DNA from: Mycolicibacterium rhodesiae NBB3
GTDB taxonomy: Bacteria; Actinomycetota; Actinomycetes; Mycobacteriales; Mycobacteriaceae
Direction: 5' to 3'
DNA: 64,000 nt
Assembly (NCBI RefSeq): GCF_000230895.2
Contig: NC_016604.1
Location: 3,286,001-3,350,000 of the forward strand
The position numbers and the translations under genes are program-made. This document shows positions 41,961-51,337 of this stretch, piece by piece (position 1 is the first letter of the stretch; every line of letters starts with the position of its first letter). The notes below the pieces were generated by a model. That model worked only from the letters and a program-made list of their open reading frames with translations, was not told the DNA's origin and made no database searches.

Positions 41961-43343
41961 GTGACATCACCTAACGATTTGCCCCGGACCGTCGGAGAGC
42001 TGAGGGCCTCCGGTCATGTGGAGCGGGGAGTCAAGGAAGAAATCCGGGAGAACCTGCTGGCGGCGCTGGCCGAGGGGCGTGATGCGTGGCCGGGCATCCT
42101 CGGCTTCTCCGACACCGTGATCCCGCAACTCGAGCGCGCCCTGATCGCCGGACACGACGTGGTGCTGCTGGGCGAACGCGGACAGGGCAAGACCCGTCTG
42201 CTGCGCGCGCTGACCGGCCTGCTCGACGAATGGACCCCCGTCATCGCGGGCGCGGAACTGAGCGAGCATCCGTACTCGCCGATCACCCCCGAGTCGATCC
42301 GGCGAGCCGCAGACTCCGGCGACGACCTGCCCGTCGAATGGCGCCACCGCAGCGAGCGCTATACCGAGAAGCTGGCCACCCCGGACACCAGCGTGGCCGA
42401 TCTGGTCGGTGACATCGACCCCATCAAGGTGGCCGAGGGTCGCAGCCTCGGTGACCCCGAGACCATCGCCTATGGCCTGATTCCCCGGGCGCACCGCGGC
42501 ATCGTCGCGATCAACGAATTGCCCGACCTCGCCGAGCGCATCCAGGTGTCGATGCTGAACGTGATGGAGGAGCGCGACATCCAGGTGCGCGGTTACACGC
42601 TGCGGCTGCCGCTGGACGTCGTCGTCGTCGCCAGCGCCAACCCCGAGGACTACACGAACCGCGGGCGCATCATCACGCCGCTCAAGGACCGCTTCGGCGC
42701 CGAGATCCGCACGCACTACCCGTACGAGCTCGAGGTCGAGGTCGGCGTTATCCGGCAGGAGTCACATCTGTCCGCCGAGGTGCCCGACTACCTGCTGCAC
42801 GTGCTCGCCCGGTTCGCCCGTTATCTGCGGGAGTCGCGCTCGATCGACCAGCGTTCCGGCGTCTCCGCGCGCTTCGCGATCGCGGCCGCCGAGACGGTCG
42901 CGGCGTCGGCCAGGCACCGCTCGGCCGTACTGGGCGAACAGGACCCGGTCGCACGCGTCGTCGACCTGTCGACGGTGATCGACGTGCTGCGCGGCAAGCT
43001 GGAATTCGAATCCGGCGAGGAGGGTCGCGAGCAGGCTGTGCTCGAACACCTGTTGCGCCGCGCCACCGCGGACACCGCACAGCGGCTGCTGGGCGGTATC
43101 GACGTCGGCCCGCTCGTCGTCGCCATCGAGAACGGGTCGGCCGTCACCACCGGCGAGCGCGTGTCCTCGCGCGAGGTGCTCGCTGCGGTGCCGGAGGTCC
43201 CGGCGATCGCCGAGATCCAGAAGCGGCTGGCGGCGACGACCGACGGGCAGCGTGCGGCGGCCGTCGAGCTGGCGCTGGAGGCGCTGTATCTGGCCAAGCG
43301 CATCGACAAGGTGTCCTCGGAAGGCGAAACCGTCTATGGCTAA
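41961..43343 (+). CDS. MoxR/ChlI-like AAA+ ATPase (Rv0958-like)
   Basis: 460 residues. AAA+ core: Walker A GERGQGKT at 71-78, Walker B-type GIVAINELPDL, sensor 1 VVVASANPEDYTNRGR and the arginine-rich lid near LKDRFGAEIRTHYPYE. Related to magnesium-chelatase subunit I and MoxR ATPases; no chlorophyll pathway exists here, so it is best seen as a MoxR-type chaperone. It overlaps the downstream VWA gene by 8 bases, the usual MoxR/VWA pair, in which the ATPase remodels a client with help of the metal-binding VWA partner. Two GTG starts possible. Confidence 0.9.
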   Translation: MTSPNDLPRTVGELRASGHVERGVKEEIRENLLAALAEGRDAWPGILGFSDTVIPQLERALIAGHDVVLLGERGQGKTRLLRALTGLLDEWTPVIAGAELSEHPYSPITPESIRRAADSGDDLPVEWRHRSERYTEKLATPDTSVADLVGDIDPIKVAEGRSLGDPETIAYGLIPRAHRGIVAINELPDLAERIQVSMLNVMEERDIQVRGYTLRLPLDVVVVASANPEDYTNRGRIITPLKDRFGAEIRTHYPYELEVEVGVIRQESHLSAEVPDYLLHVLARFARYLRESRSIDQRSGVSARFAIAAAETVAASARHRSAVLGEQDPVARVVDLSTVIDVLRGKLEFESGEEGREQAVLEHLLRRATADTAQRLLGGIDVGPLVVAIENGSAVTTGERVSSREVLAAVPEVPAIAEIQKRLAATTDGQRAAAVELALEALYLAKRIDKVSSEGETVYG

Positions 43344-45372
43344 ACGCACTTCGCGGTATTCGCGATACACCGGCGGACCCGATCCGTTGGCGCCGCCGAT
43401 CGATCTGCGCGAGGCACTCGAGCAGATCGGTCAGGACGTCATGGAGGGCAGTTCGCCTCGGCGCGCACTGTCGGAGCTGATGCGGCGCGGCACGCAGAAC
43501 ATGCGTGGCGCCGACAAGCTCGCCGCCGAGGCCAACCGTCGTCGCCGGGAGTTGTTGCAGCGCAACAACCTCGACGGCACGCTTCAAGAGATCAAGAAGC
43601 TGCTCGACGAAGCGGTGCTGGCCGAGCGCAAGGAGTTGGCGCGAGCCCTCGATGACGACGCGCGGTTCAACGAGATGCGTATCGAGTCGCTGCCGCCGTC
43701 GCCCGCGAAGGCGGTGCAGGAGCTCTCCGACTACGACTGGCGCAGTGACGAGGCGCGGGAGAAGTACGACCAGATCAAGGATCTGCTCGGTCGCGAGATG
43801 CTCGATCAGCGCTTCGCGGGCATGAAGCAGGCGATGGAGAACGCCACCGACGAGGACCGCCAGCGCGTCAACGAGATGCTCGACGACCTCAACGACCTGC
43901 TGGACAAGCACGCCAAAGGCGAGGACTCGCAAGAGGACTTCCAGAACTTCATGGACAAGCACGGCGAGTTCTTCCCGGAGAACCCGCGCAATGTCGAGGA
44001 GCTGCTGGACTCCCTTGCCAAGCGTGCCGCCGCCGCGCAGCGCTTCCGTAACAGCCTGTCGCCCGATCAGCGTGCCGAGCTGGATGCGCTGGCGCAGCAG
44101 GCATTCGGCTCACCGTCGCTGATGAATGCACTCAACCGGCTCGACAGCCACCTACAGGCGGCACGTCCCGGCGAGGACTGGGACGGTTCGTCGCGGTTCT
44201 CCGGCGACAACCCGATGGGGATGGGCGAGGGCACCCAGGCGATGGCCGACATCGCCGAACTGGAGGAGCTTGCCGAGGCGCTCTCGCAGAGTTACGCCGG
44301 CGCCACGATGGAGGACGTCGACCTGGACATGCTCGCCCGTCAGCTCGGCGACGAGGCAGCCGTCGATGCCAGGACCCTGGCCGAACTGGAACGAGCGCTG
44401 ATGGACCAGGGATTCCTGGATCGCGGTTCCGATGGGCAGTGGCGGCTGTCGCCGAAGGCGATGCGTCAGCTGGGCCAGGCCGCGCTACGAGATGTGGCGC
44501 AACAGCTTTCGGGACGGCACGGCGAGCGTGACACCCGTCGTGCAGGAGCGGCCGGTGAGCTGACGGGCGCGACGCGACCGTGGGCGTTCGGTGACACCGA
44601 ACCGTGGAACGTGACGCGCACTGTGACCAATGCCGTACTCCGCGCGGCGGCGACGAACACGGTGCAGCGTCAGGCCGGCACCGGCGGTGACATTCCCGCC
44701 CAGCTTCGCCCACCCGGTGTCGACATGCCGTTGAAGTTCGCCGTCGAAGACGTCGAGATCTCGGAGACGGAGACCCGCACCCAGGCCGCGGTGGCGCTGC
44801 TGGTCGACACGTCGTTCTCGATGGTGATGGAGAACCGGTGGCTGCCGATGAAGCGCACCGCGCTGGCGCTGAGCCATCTCATCAGCACGCGGTTCCGTTC
44901 GGATGCGTTGCAGATCATCGCCTTCGGTCGCTACGCGCGTACCGTGACGACCGCCGAACTGACCGGACTCGAGGGTGTGTACGAGCAGGGCACCAATCTG
45001 CATCATGCGCTGGCTCTGGCCGGCAGACATCTGCGACGCCACCCGAACGCGCAGCCGGTGCTGTTGGTGGTGACCGACGGTGAACCGACCGCGCACCTGG
45101 AGGACTACTCCGGCGCTTCCGAGAATGGCCCTCAGGTGTTCTTCGACTACCCGCCGCACCCACGCACCATCGCGCACACGGTGAAGGGCTTCGACGACAT
45201 GCTCGGGCTCGGCGCTCAGGTGACGATCTTCCGGCTGGGCAGCGATCCGGGACTCGCGAAGTTCATCGATCAGGTCGCGCGCCGGGTCGAGGGCCGAGTC
45301 GTGGTGCCCGATCTCGATGGTTTGGGCGCAGCCGTCGTCGGCGACTACCTGCGCTCGCGCCGGCGGCGGTAG
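43336..45372 (+). CDS. VWA-domain protein, partner of the MoxR-type ATPase (Rv0959-like)
   Basis: 678 residues (Rv0959 is about 672). N-terminal two-thirds is helical and highly charged, with long coiled-coil-like stretches (residues about 60-330). The C-terminal von Willebrand A domain has an intact MIDAS: DTSFS at 491-495 (LLVDTSFSM), a conserved Thr in YEQGTNLHHAL and Asp in VVTDGEPTAH. It would bind Mg2+ and a client or the ATPase. Overlaps the ATPase gene by 8 bases, so the two are coupled. The Glu-rich segments between are likely flexible. Confidence 0.9.
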   Translation: MAKRTSRYSRYTGGPDPLAPPIDLREALEQIGQDVMEGSSPRRALSELMRRGTQNMRGADKLAAEANRRRRELLQRNNLDGTLQEIKKLLDEAVLAERKELARALDDDARFNEMRIESLPPSPAKAVQELSDYDWRSDEAREKYDQIKDLLGREMLDQRFAGMKQAMENATDEDRQRVNEMLDDLNDLLDKHAKGEDSQEDFQNFMDKHGEFFPENPRNVEELLDSLAKRAAAAQRFRNSLSPDQRAELDALAQQAFGSPSLMNALNRLDSHLQAARPGEDWDGSSRFSGDNPMGMGEGTQAMADIAELEELAEALSQSYAGATMEDVDLDMLARQLGDEAAVDARTLAELERALMDQGFLDRGSDGQWRLSPKAMRQLGQAALRDVAQQLSGRHGERDTRRAGAAGELTGATRPWAFGDTEPWNVTRTVTNAVLRAAATNTVQRQAGTGGDIPAQLRPPGVDMPLKFAVEDVEISETETRTQAAVALLVDTSFSMVMENRWLPMKRTALALSHLISTRFRSDALQIIAFGRYARTVTTAELTGLEGVYEQGTNLHHALALAGRHLRRHPNAQPVLLVVTDGEPTAHLEDYSGASENGPQVFFDYPPHPRTIAHTVKGFDDMLGLGAQVTIFRLGSDPGLAKFIDQVARRVEGRVVVPDLDGLGAAVVGDYLRSRRRR

Positions 45373-45416
45373 ACGCAACTTCTGCGTGCCCAGGCCGCCC
45401 CATGTAGGGTTTCGGC

Positions 45417-45896
45417 GTGCTGAGCAGACTGCTGACAGGCGTTGGGACTGCTGGGATCATCGCGGCCATCGGTGTTCCGGTGACGGCGTCGGCTGAGCCC
45501 GCGCCCGGCCTACCCAACGTCAACGGGTACGCGCCGGCCAAACCGTCCGAGTATTCGGTGAACGACGGCGCGTGGTACGCCTTCAGCGCACCCAACGGCT
45601 TGACCTGCGTGCTGGACCGCCAATCGGGCGGCTACGGGTGCAGCGGGCCGATACCCGCGGCGCCGGGCGGAGCCAATCTGGTGAGTGCGGGCCCCGTCGG
45701 CGGACCGGGCTTTGCGAATTCCGACCGCCCGTTGTACGGCGTGACCGACGGTGCCAAGCCGCTCCCGCCGAACACCCGGCTGTCGTTCCGCACCGTGAGT
45801 TGCGGCACGGACGGGGTCGCCACCACGTGCACGAACAGCGTCGACCAAACCGGTTTCGTCCTCAGCCCGGCGGGAAGCTTCGTCTTCGGCGCGTAG
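45417..45896 (+). CDS. exported protein of unknown function
   Basis: 159 residues. Signal peptide LLTGVGTAGIIAAIGVPVTASA-EP, then a mature part with four cysteines (LTCVLD, GYGCSG, VSCGTDG, TTCTNS), arranged as two likely disulfides, and repeated aromatic-Gly segments. It ends in LSPAGSFVFGA. The pattern is common among small mycobacterial exported proteins without known function. The start is GTG at 45417; TAGGGT (45405-45410) ends six bases before it, so a leaderless mRNA is likely. Its stop codon directly abuts the end of the convergent DUF1707 gene. Confidence 0.78.
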   Translation: MLSRLLTGVGTAGIIAAIGVPVTASAEPAPGLPNVNGYAPAKPSEYSVNDGAWYAFSAPNGLTCVLDRQSGGYGCSGPIPAAPGGANLVSAGPVGGPGFANSDRPLYGVTDGAKPLPPNTRLSFRTVSCGTDGVATTCTNSVDQTGFVLSPAGSFVFGA

Positions 45897-46487
45897 CTAG
45901 GAGCTCTTACGCTGCTTGCGCTTGACGCCGACGCTGCCCCACAGCGAGAAGCCGCGGATCCGAACACACGGTGCGCCGGGTGAGCCGTCGCCGCTCACGC
46001 TGTGATCGAAGGAGCCCATCACCCCGACGCCGCGCAGGTCCACGTTGACCTCGGGCGGCACCAGGATCGTCTGACCGCCGAAGATCGAATACGAGCGAAT
46101 CTCGACTTCCGGCGACGTGAAGTCGGCGTACCTCAGATCCACCACGCCGCCGCCGAAGAGAGCGAACGTCGTCAGACGCTTCGGCACGTTCCACCGCCCG
46201 CGGCGCTCGAAGCCGCTCATGATCGCCAGCAGCATCGTCGAGGGCGCGGGCCGGACGGGTCCGCCGGTGAGACCGCGGCTGGAGGCACCGGGCAGATCGG
46301 CGGAGAGCCGGTCGAGTTCGTCGTACGTCTGCGCCGCGTAAGCCCTGGTCAAGCGATCTTCGTACTCGTTGAGCGGCAGCAAGCCGTGCGCCGCGGCGTC
46401 CGCGAGTAACTGCGCCATGTGAATTCGGTCAGTGTCGGCAGCGCGCATCGAACCGTTGGGTGAAGCAGGTGTGCTCATCCCGGACAT
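45897..46487 (-). CDS. DUF1707 SHOCT-like / cell-wall-active antibiotic response-type protein
   Basis: 196 residues from the ATG at 46487 (a second ATG at 46478 is equally possible). The N-terminal DUF1707 domain is MRAADTDRIHMAQLLADAAAHGLLPLNEYEDRLTRAYAAQTYDELDRLSADLP. A basic linker leads to a LiaF/DUF2154-like beta-helix: FALFGGGVVDLRYADFTSPEVEIRSYSIFGGQTILVPPEVNVDLRGVGVMG. It is soluble or peripheral. The family resembles M. tuberculosis Rv0966c. LiaF-type domains report envelope stress in Firmicutes; whether that holds here is unknown. Confidence 0.82.
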   Translation of the reverse strand: MSGMSTPASPNGSMRAADTDRIHMAQLLADAAAHGLLPLNEYEDRLTRAYAAQTYDELDRLSADLPGASSRGLTGGPVRPAPSTMLLAIMSGFERRGRWNVPKRLTTFALFGGGVVDLRYADFTSPEVEIRSYSIFGGQTILVPPEVNVDLRGVGVMGSFDHSVSGDGSPGAPCVRIRGFSLWGSVGVKRKQRKSS

Positions 46488-46604
46488 CTGTTCATTGCGC
46501 CAGCGCTCATCACTGACGAGCCTACGACGAACGCTGGCACATGCAAGGGCGTTGGCCAAAGTGTGGCCTTCTCGGTGTGGGCGAAGCAGATAGATGAGCA
46601 AACT

Positions 46605-47369
46605 TTAATTTGCGGCGGCCAGATATTCGGAGAAGACGATGGTCCCGACGGGGTTGTCGGGTGCGAGGTTCGCCCCTGATCGGTAGCCGGCAACGATGCG
46701 GCCGGGTACGGGCAGGGCGATCGCTGGGCGACGGCTGCGTCTCGCGCTCAGGTACTGCCGCGCAAGCTCCGCGTGAGTGTGCACCGTCGGTCCGCCGATG
46801 TCGCGCACCCGGCCTGCAGGCGCGGACCCGACCAGCTCGACGAGCCGGTTCGCGACGTCGCGGGTGTCAATCGGCTGGAACCGTACGTTGCGCAACGCGC
46901 ACAGCACGGGGGAGTACCGCTGCAACGAGAAGGTCGTGGCGATCAGATCGTGGAACTGGGTGGCGCGCAGGACCGTGTGTTCGACGCCGGAACCTTCGAG
47001 GACCCGTTCGACGCGAAGCTTGGTTCGGTAGTAGGGCAACGGGATCTCGTCGATACCGACGATCGACACATGGATGAGGTGATCGACTCCGGCCCGCCGC
47101 GCGGCTGAGGTCAGGTTCTGCATGGACGTGACGTCCTTGTCCCTGGTGCCCTGTGTGGCGCAGTGCACGATGACGTCCACGTCGTCGACCGCCTCGTCGA
47201 TGCCGGAGCCCGTGAGAAGGTCAGCGCAGCGCCACTGCACCCCCGCGGACTCGTCGGTCCGGGCCCGGCGACTGAGCGCGAAGACACGATGTCCCGCGGC
47301 CGATGCGGCGGGCAGCACCCGCCGGCCGAGCGTGCCGGTCGCTCCGGTGATCAGGACGCGTGCCGCCAT
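46605..47369 (-). CDS. NAD(P)-binding SDR (NmrA/atypical epimerase type)
   Basis: 254 residues. The cofactor loop is GATGTLGRRVL at 8-18, followed by LSRRARTDESAGVQWRCADLLTG and VIVHCATQG. The lack of a classical YxxxK (YYRTKLRVE stands at the place) suggests the atypical, NmrA-like branch. Substrate unknown. It lies just downstream of echA7 on the same strand with a 9-base gap, so it may be the last gene of the acyl-CoA operon and take the place of an AtuB/AtuG-like reductase, although its family differs from classical AtuB. Confidence 0.82.
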   Translation of the reverse strand: MAARVLITGATGTLGRRVLPAASAAGHRVFALSRRARTDESAGVQWRCADLLTGSGIDEAVDDVDVIVHCATQGTRDKDVTSMQNLTSAARRAGVDHLIHVSIVGIDEIPLPYYRTKLRVERVLEGSGVEHTVLRATQFHDLIATTFSLQRYSPVLCALRNVRFQPIDTRDVANRLVELVGSAPAGRVRDIGGPTVHTHAELARQYLSARRSRRPAIALPVPGRIVAGYRSGANLAPDNPVGTIVFSEYLAAAN

Positions 47370-47378
47370 GCCTACACC

Positions 47379-48155
47379 CTAGGAGTCGAGGGTGACCCAG
47401 TTCGGCGGACGCTTCTGCAAAAACGCCAGCATGCCTTCTCTGGCCTCTTCGGAGACGAACAGCTCGGCGGATTGCCGGGTCAGCGTTTCGGCGTCCCGGT
47501 CGAACGCCGCCAGAAGTGATGCGGTGGTCAACGCCTTCGAGGCCGCCAGGCCCTGCGGCGAGGCCTTACCGATCTCGGCGGTCAGCGTCGCGACCGTCGC
47601 ATCGACGTCGTCGGCGGCGATCGAGATCAAACCGATGTCGGCCGCCTCGTCGGCGCCGAACTTCTCTCCGGTCAGGAAGTAGCGTCCCGCGGCGCGGGTG
47701 GTCATCTTCGGCAACAGGGTCAGCGAAATGATCGACGGCGCAACACCGATGCGCGCCTCGGTCAGCGCGAACGTGCTCGACTGTCCCGCCACGACGATGT
47801 CGCAAGCACCGACGAGGCCGAGCCCACCTGCACGGACGTGCCCGTCGATCGCCGCGATGACCGGAATCGGAAGCTCGAGGATGCGGCGCAGCAGCCGGGT
47901 CATTTCACGCGCGCGGTCGGCCGCGATATCGGCTGGGTCTCCGCTGGAGGCCTGAGTGAGATCGGCTCCCGCGCAGAAGGTTCCGCCGGTGTGGCCGAGC
48001 ACCACCGAACGTACCCCGCCGTGTTCGGTCGCGTCGGTCAACCCCTGGTGCAGCTGGTCGACCAGCGCGGTCGACAGCGCGTTGCGGTTCTTCGGTGAGT
48101 TCAGCGTGAGGCGCGCGACGCTGCCCTCGACGGTGTAGTCGACGAGCGCGTTCAT
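47379..48155 (-). CDS. echA7: enoyl-CoA hydratase/isomerase family protein
   Basis: 258 residues. Crotonase fold: LTLNSPKNRNALSTALVDQL, HTGGTFCAGADL (oxyanion hole), AIDGHVRAGGLGLVGACDIVVAG, then TEARIGVAPS, with a Glu in the position that holds catalytic acid in hydratases. Gene order with fadE12, accA2, accD2 and fadE13 equals M. tuberculosis echA7 (Rv0971c). Its ATG overlaps the TGA of fadE12 by one base. Probably hydrates a branched enoyl-CoA formed by the carboxylase and the dehydrogenases of the same operon. Confidence 0.9.
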   Translation of the reverse strand: MNALVDYTVEGSVARLTLNSPKNRNALSTALVDQLHQGLTDATEHGGVRSVVLGHTGGTFCAGADLTQASSGDPADIAADRAREMTRLLRRILELPIPVIAAIDGHVRAGGLGLVGACDIVVAGQSSTFALTEARIGVAPSIISLTLLPKMTTRAAGRYFLTGEKFGADEAADIGLISIAADDVDATVATLTAEIGKASPQGLAASKALTTASLLAAFDRDAETLTRQSAELFVSEEAREGMLAFLQKRPPNWVTLDS

Positions 48156-49327
48156 CAGTAAGACCTGGGCAGACCCAGCGACGTCTGCGCGACGAAGTTC
48201 AGGATCATCTCCCTGCTGACGGGCGCGATCCGCGCCAACCGCGAAGCGACCAGAACCGAGGCGATGCCGTACTCCTTGGTCAGGCCGTTGCCGCCGAGGC
48301 TCTGCACCGCCTGGTCGACCGCCCGCACCGACGCCTCGCCTGCCGCGTACTTGGCCATGTTGGCCGCCTCCGCCGCACCGCCGTCGTCGCCGAGGTCGTA
48401 GAGCGTCGCGGCCTTCTGCATCATCAGCTTCGCCAGCTCGATCTCGATGTGGTTCTGCGCCAACGGATGCGACAGCCCCTGATGCGCGCCGATCGGCGTC
48501 TTCCACACCTGCCGCGTCTTGACGTACTCGGTGGCCTTGTTGATCGCGAAGCGGCCCATGCCCACCGCGCTGGCGGCGCCCATGATCCGCTCCGGGTTGA
48601 GTCCGGCGAACAGCTGCGCAATGGCCGCGTCTTCGGAGCCGACGAGTGCATCGGCGGGCAATCGCACCTCGTCCAGGAACAGCTGGAATTGGTTCTCGGG
48701 GCTGACGATCTCCATGTCGATCTTGGTCCACGACATGCCGGGGGCGTCGGTGGGCACCACGAACAACGCGGGTCGAAGAGATTCGGACTTGTGGGCTCCG
48801 TCCTCTCGCAAGGTGCGTCCGACGACGAGGACCGCCTGTGCCTGGTCGACGCCCGAGATGTAGACCTTCTGGCCCGACAGGATCCAATCGCCGCCGTCGC
48901 GGCGGGCGGTGGTGGTGATCTTGTGGCTGTTGGATCCGGCGTCGGGTTCGGTGATCGCGAACGCCATCGTGATCGAACCGTCCGCGATCCCCGGGATCCA
49001 GCGCTTCTTCTGATCCTCGGTGCCGAACTTGGAGATGATGGTGCCGTTGATGGCGGGGGAGACGACCATCAAGAGCAGCGCGCAGCCGGCAGCGGACATC
49101 TCCTCCATGACGAGCGACAGCTCGTACATGCCCGCGCCGCCGCCACCGTACTCCTCCGGAAGGTTCACTCCGATGAAGCCGAGTTTGCCTGCCTCGCTCC
49201 ACAACTCGGTCGTGTGTTCGCCTGCGCGCGCCTTCTCCAAGTAGTACTTCTCGCCGTAGTTGGCGGCCATCGCGGCGACGGCCTTGCGCAACGCCTGCTG
49301 CTCTTCGGTTTCAACGAAACTGCTCAT
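48155..49327 (-). CDS. fadE12: acyl-CoA dehydrogenase
   Basis: 390 residues. ACAD motifs: LPEEYGGGGAGMYELSLVMEEM, AFAITEPDAGSNSHKITTTA (FAD/substrate block), FLDEVRLPADALVG, and YVKTRQVWKTPIG, SLGGNGLTKEYGIA near the C-terminus. The first of two dehydrogenases of the operon (M. tuberculosis Rv0972c). It oxidises an acyl-CoA, with electrons passed to ETF. Overlaps echA7 by one base and lies 8 bases after accA2. Confidence 0.92.
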   Translation of the reverse strand: MSSFVETEEQQALRKAVAAMAANYGEKYYLEKARAGEHTTELWSEAGKLGFIGVNLPEEYGGGGAGMYELSLVMEEMSAAGCALLLMVVSPAINGTIISKFGTEDQKKRWIPGIADGSITMAFAITEPDAGSNSHKITTTARRDGGDWILSGQKVYISGVDQAQAVLVVGRTLREDGAHKSESLRPALFVVPTDAPGMSWTKIDMEIVSPENQFQLFLDEVRLPADALVGSEDAAIAQLFAGLNPERIMGAASAVGMGRFAINKATEYVKTRQVWKTPIGAHQGLSHPLAQNHIEIELAKLMMQKAATLYDLGDDGGAAEAANMAKYAAGEASVRAVDQAVQSLGGNGLTKEYGIASVLVASRLARIAPVSREMILNFVAQTSLGLPRSY

Positions 49328-49335
49328 GTCATTCC

Positions 49336-51258
49336 TCAAGGGTTGTCCACTCGGGCGAGTACGGTACCGACGTCGACCTGTTGGCCGACCTCGACGTTGA
49401 GTTCGGCGAGCACTCCGTCGCCGGGTGACGTGACGGTGTGCTCCATCTTCATCGCCTCCAGCCACACCAGCGACTGGCCCGCGGTGACCGCGTCGCCGAC
49501 CGCAGCGCCGATGCGCAGCACCGAACCGGGCATGGGCGCCAACAGCGAGCCCTGCGCGACAGCGGCATCGGGATCGCCGAAGCGCGGCTGTGCAGTGAGA
49601 TGCACAGGGCCAAGGGGGGAGTCGACGAAGATGTCGGACCCGTACGTCGCGACCTCGAACGGTCGTTCCACACCGTCGACCGACAGCACAACACGATCCG
49701 GGGCGGTCGACACGACGGCGACGTCGTCGTGGTCGGGCAGCTGCACCCCGGTGCGGGTGTACCGGTAGCGCATCGGGTGCTCACCGCCTGCGGTGTCCTC
49801 GTACAACTTGGTCTGGAATCCCGAGTTCAGGTTGCGCCAGCCGCTGGGTACCGCGGCGAAGACCGTTGCCACACTGCGGTTGTGCGCAGCGTCGGCGAGG
49901 GCCGCGGCGATCGCCGACAAGGCGACGGCGCGGTCATCGGCCAGCGGGGCGGCCAAGCGGTCGAGGCCGTGGGTGTGGAAGAACGCGGTATCGGTGGCGC
50001 CGTCGACGAAGGCCGGGTGCCGAAGCACGTTGACCAACAGGTCGCGGTTGGTCCGGATGCCGTGCAGCCGGGTGCGCGCCAACGCGTCGGCGAGAGCCGC
50101 CGCGGCCTGCCGCCGTGTCAGCGCATACGAGATGACCTTGGCCAGCATCGGGTCGTAGAAGATCGACACCTCCGAACCGTCCTCGACGCCCGTGTCGACG
50201 CGCACCGTCGGAGGCACCTCGAAGCGGTGCACGGTGCCCGCCTGCGGCTGCCAATTCTTCGCAGGGTCTTCGGCGTAGAGCCGTGCCTCGATGGAGACAC
50301 CCCGCGATGGCGGAGGTTCGGGGTCCAGCCGTCCGCCGTCGGCGACGTGCAGCTGCAACTCGACGAGGTCCAGTCCGGTGGTGGCCTCGGTGACGGGATG
50401 TTCGACCTGCAGCCGGGTGTTCATCTCGAGAAAGAAGAAGTCGCCGGCGTCATCCGCCATGAATTCGACCGTGCCCGCGCCGGTGTAGCCGATGGCTTCG
50501 GCCGCCAGGCGCGCGGCGTGAAACAGCTTGGCGCGCATACCGTCCGTGCGCTCCACCAACGGTGACGGCGCCTCCTCGATGATCTTCTGATGACGTCGCT
50601 GGATGGAACATTCGCGTTCACCGACCGCCCAGACCGTGCCGTGCTGGTCGGCCATCACCTGCACCTCGACGTGATGACCGGTGGCGAGGTAGCGCTCGCA
50701 GAACACCGTCGGATCGCCGAAGGCCGACTGCGCTTCGCGGCGTGCGGCCTCCACCTGGCCGGGCAGCGCGGACAAGTCGTCGACAACGCGCATGCCGCGC
50801 CCGCCGCCACCCGCCGATGCCTTGATCAACACCGGCAGCTGGTCAGCGGTCACGGTGTCGGGGTCGAGCTCCTCGAGCACCGGTACCCCGGCCGCCGACA
50901 TCATCTTCTTGGCCTCGATCTTGGAGCCCATCGCGGCGACCGCGGCCACCGGAGGACCAATCCAGGTCAGCCCGGCGTCGACGACAGCCGCGGCGAAATC
51001 GGCGTTCTCCGATAGGAATCCGTATCCCGGATGGATCGCGTCCGCACCCGCGGCACGGGCGGCGGCGATCAGCTGTGCCGCATCGAGGTAGCCCCGGGTG
51101 CCTTCCAGTCGCACGCGGGCGTCGGCGTCGGCGACGTGCGCCGACGCCGCGTCGGGGTCGGTGTAGACGGCCACCGTGCCGATGCCCAGTCGCCGGCAGG
51201 TCTCGAACACGCGGCGGGCGATCTCGCCACGGTTGGCAACCAGCACTCGAGTGATCAT
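49336..51258 (-). CDS. accA2: biotin-dependent acyl-CoA carboxylase alpha subunit (BC + BCCP)
   Basis: 640 residues. The biotin carboxylase domain: MITRVLVANRGEIARRVFETCRRLG, IHPGYGFLSENADFA, KASAGGGGRGMRVV (ATP loop), EVQVMADQHGTVWAVGERECSIQRRHQKIIEEAPSP and FFLEMNTRLQVEHPVTE. Then a BT linker and the biotinyl domain with EAMKMEH (Lys604). It carboxylates biotin for transfer by AccD2. M. tuberculosis accA2 (Rv0973c) occupies the same place. A 79-base gap to accD2 contains a 9-bp hairpin, so coupling is looser than elsewhere in the operon. Confidence 0.95.
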   Translation of the reverse strand: MITRVLVANRGEIARRVFETCRRLGIGTVAVYTDPDAASAHVADADARVRLEGTRGYLDAAQLIAAARAAGADAIHPGYGFLSENADFAAAVVDAGLTWIGPPVAAVAAMGSKIEAKKMMSAAGVPVLEELDPDTVTADQLPVLIKASAGGGGRGMRVVDDLSALPGQVEAARREAQSAFGDPTVFCERYLATGHHVEVQVMADQHGTVWAVGERECSIQRRHQKIIEEAPSPLVERTDGMRAKLFHAARLAAEAIGYTGAGTVEFMADDAGDFFFLEMNTRLQVEHPVTEATTGLDLVELQLHVADGGRLDPEPPPSRGVSIEARLYAEDPAKNWQPQAGTVHRFEVPPTVRVDTGVEDGSEVSIFYDPMLAKVISYALTRRQAAAALADALARTRLHGIRTNRDLLVNVLRHPAFVDGATDTAFFHTHGLDRLAAPLADDRAVALSAIAAALADAAHNRSVATVFAAVPSGWRNLNSGFQTKLYEDTAGGEHPMRYRYTRTGVQLPDHDDVAVVSTAPDRVVLSVDGVERPFEVATYGSDIFVDSPLGPVHLTAQPRFGDPDAAVAQGSLLAPMPGSVLRIGAAVGDAVTAGQSLVWLEAMKMEHTVTSPGDGVLAELNVEVGQQVDVGTVLARVDNP

Positions 51259-51280
51259 CAGGCGCCTCCCCCTGCGATTC

Positions 51281-51319
51281 GTGTGCGTTTTGTTGCGCTC
51301 ACCGCACGTGAACGCACAC
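51281..51319 (-). other. hairpin in the accD2-accA2 gap
   Basis: GTGTGCGTT (51281-51289) and AACGCACAC (51311-51319) are perfectly complementary, with 21 bases between that hold a further TGCG/CGCA pairing. It is the only sizeable gap inside the otherwise overlapping minus-strand operon. It might slow polymerase, protect an RNA end or set the ratio of the two carboxylase subunits; none of this is shown by sequence alone. Confidence 0.45.
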
Positions 51320-51337
51320 AAGTCGCGGTCATCGCCA

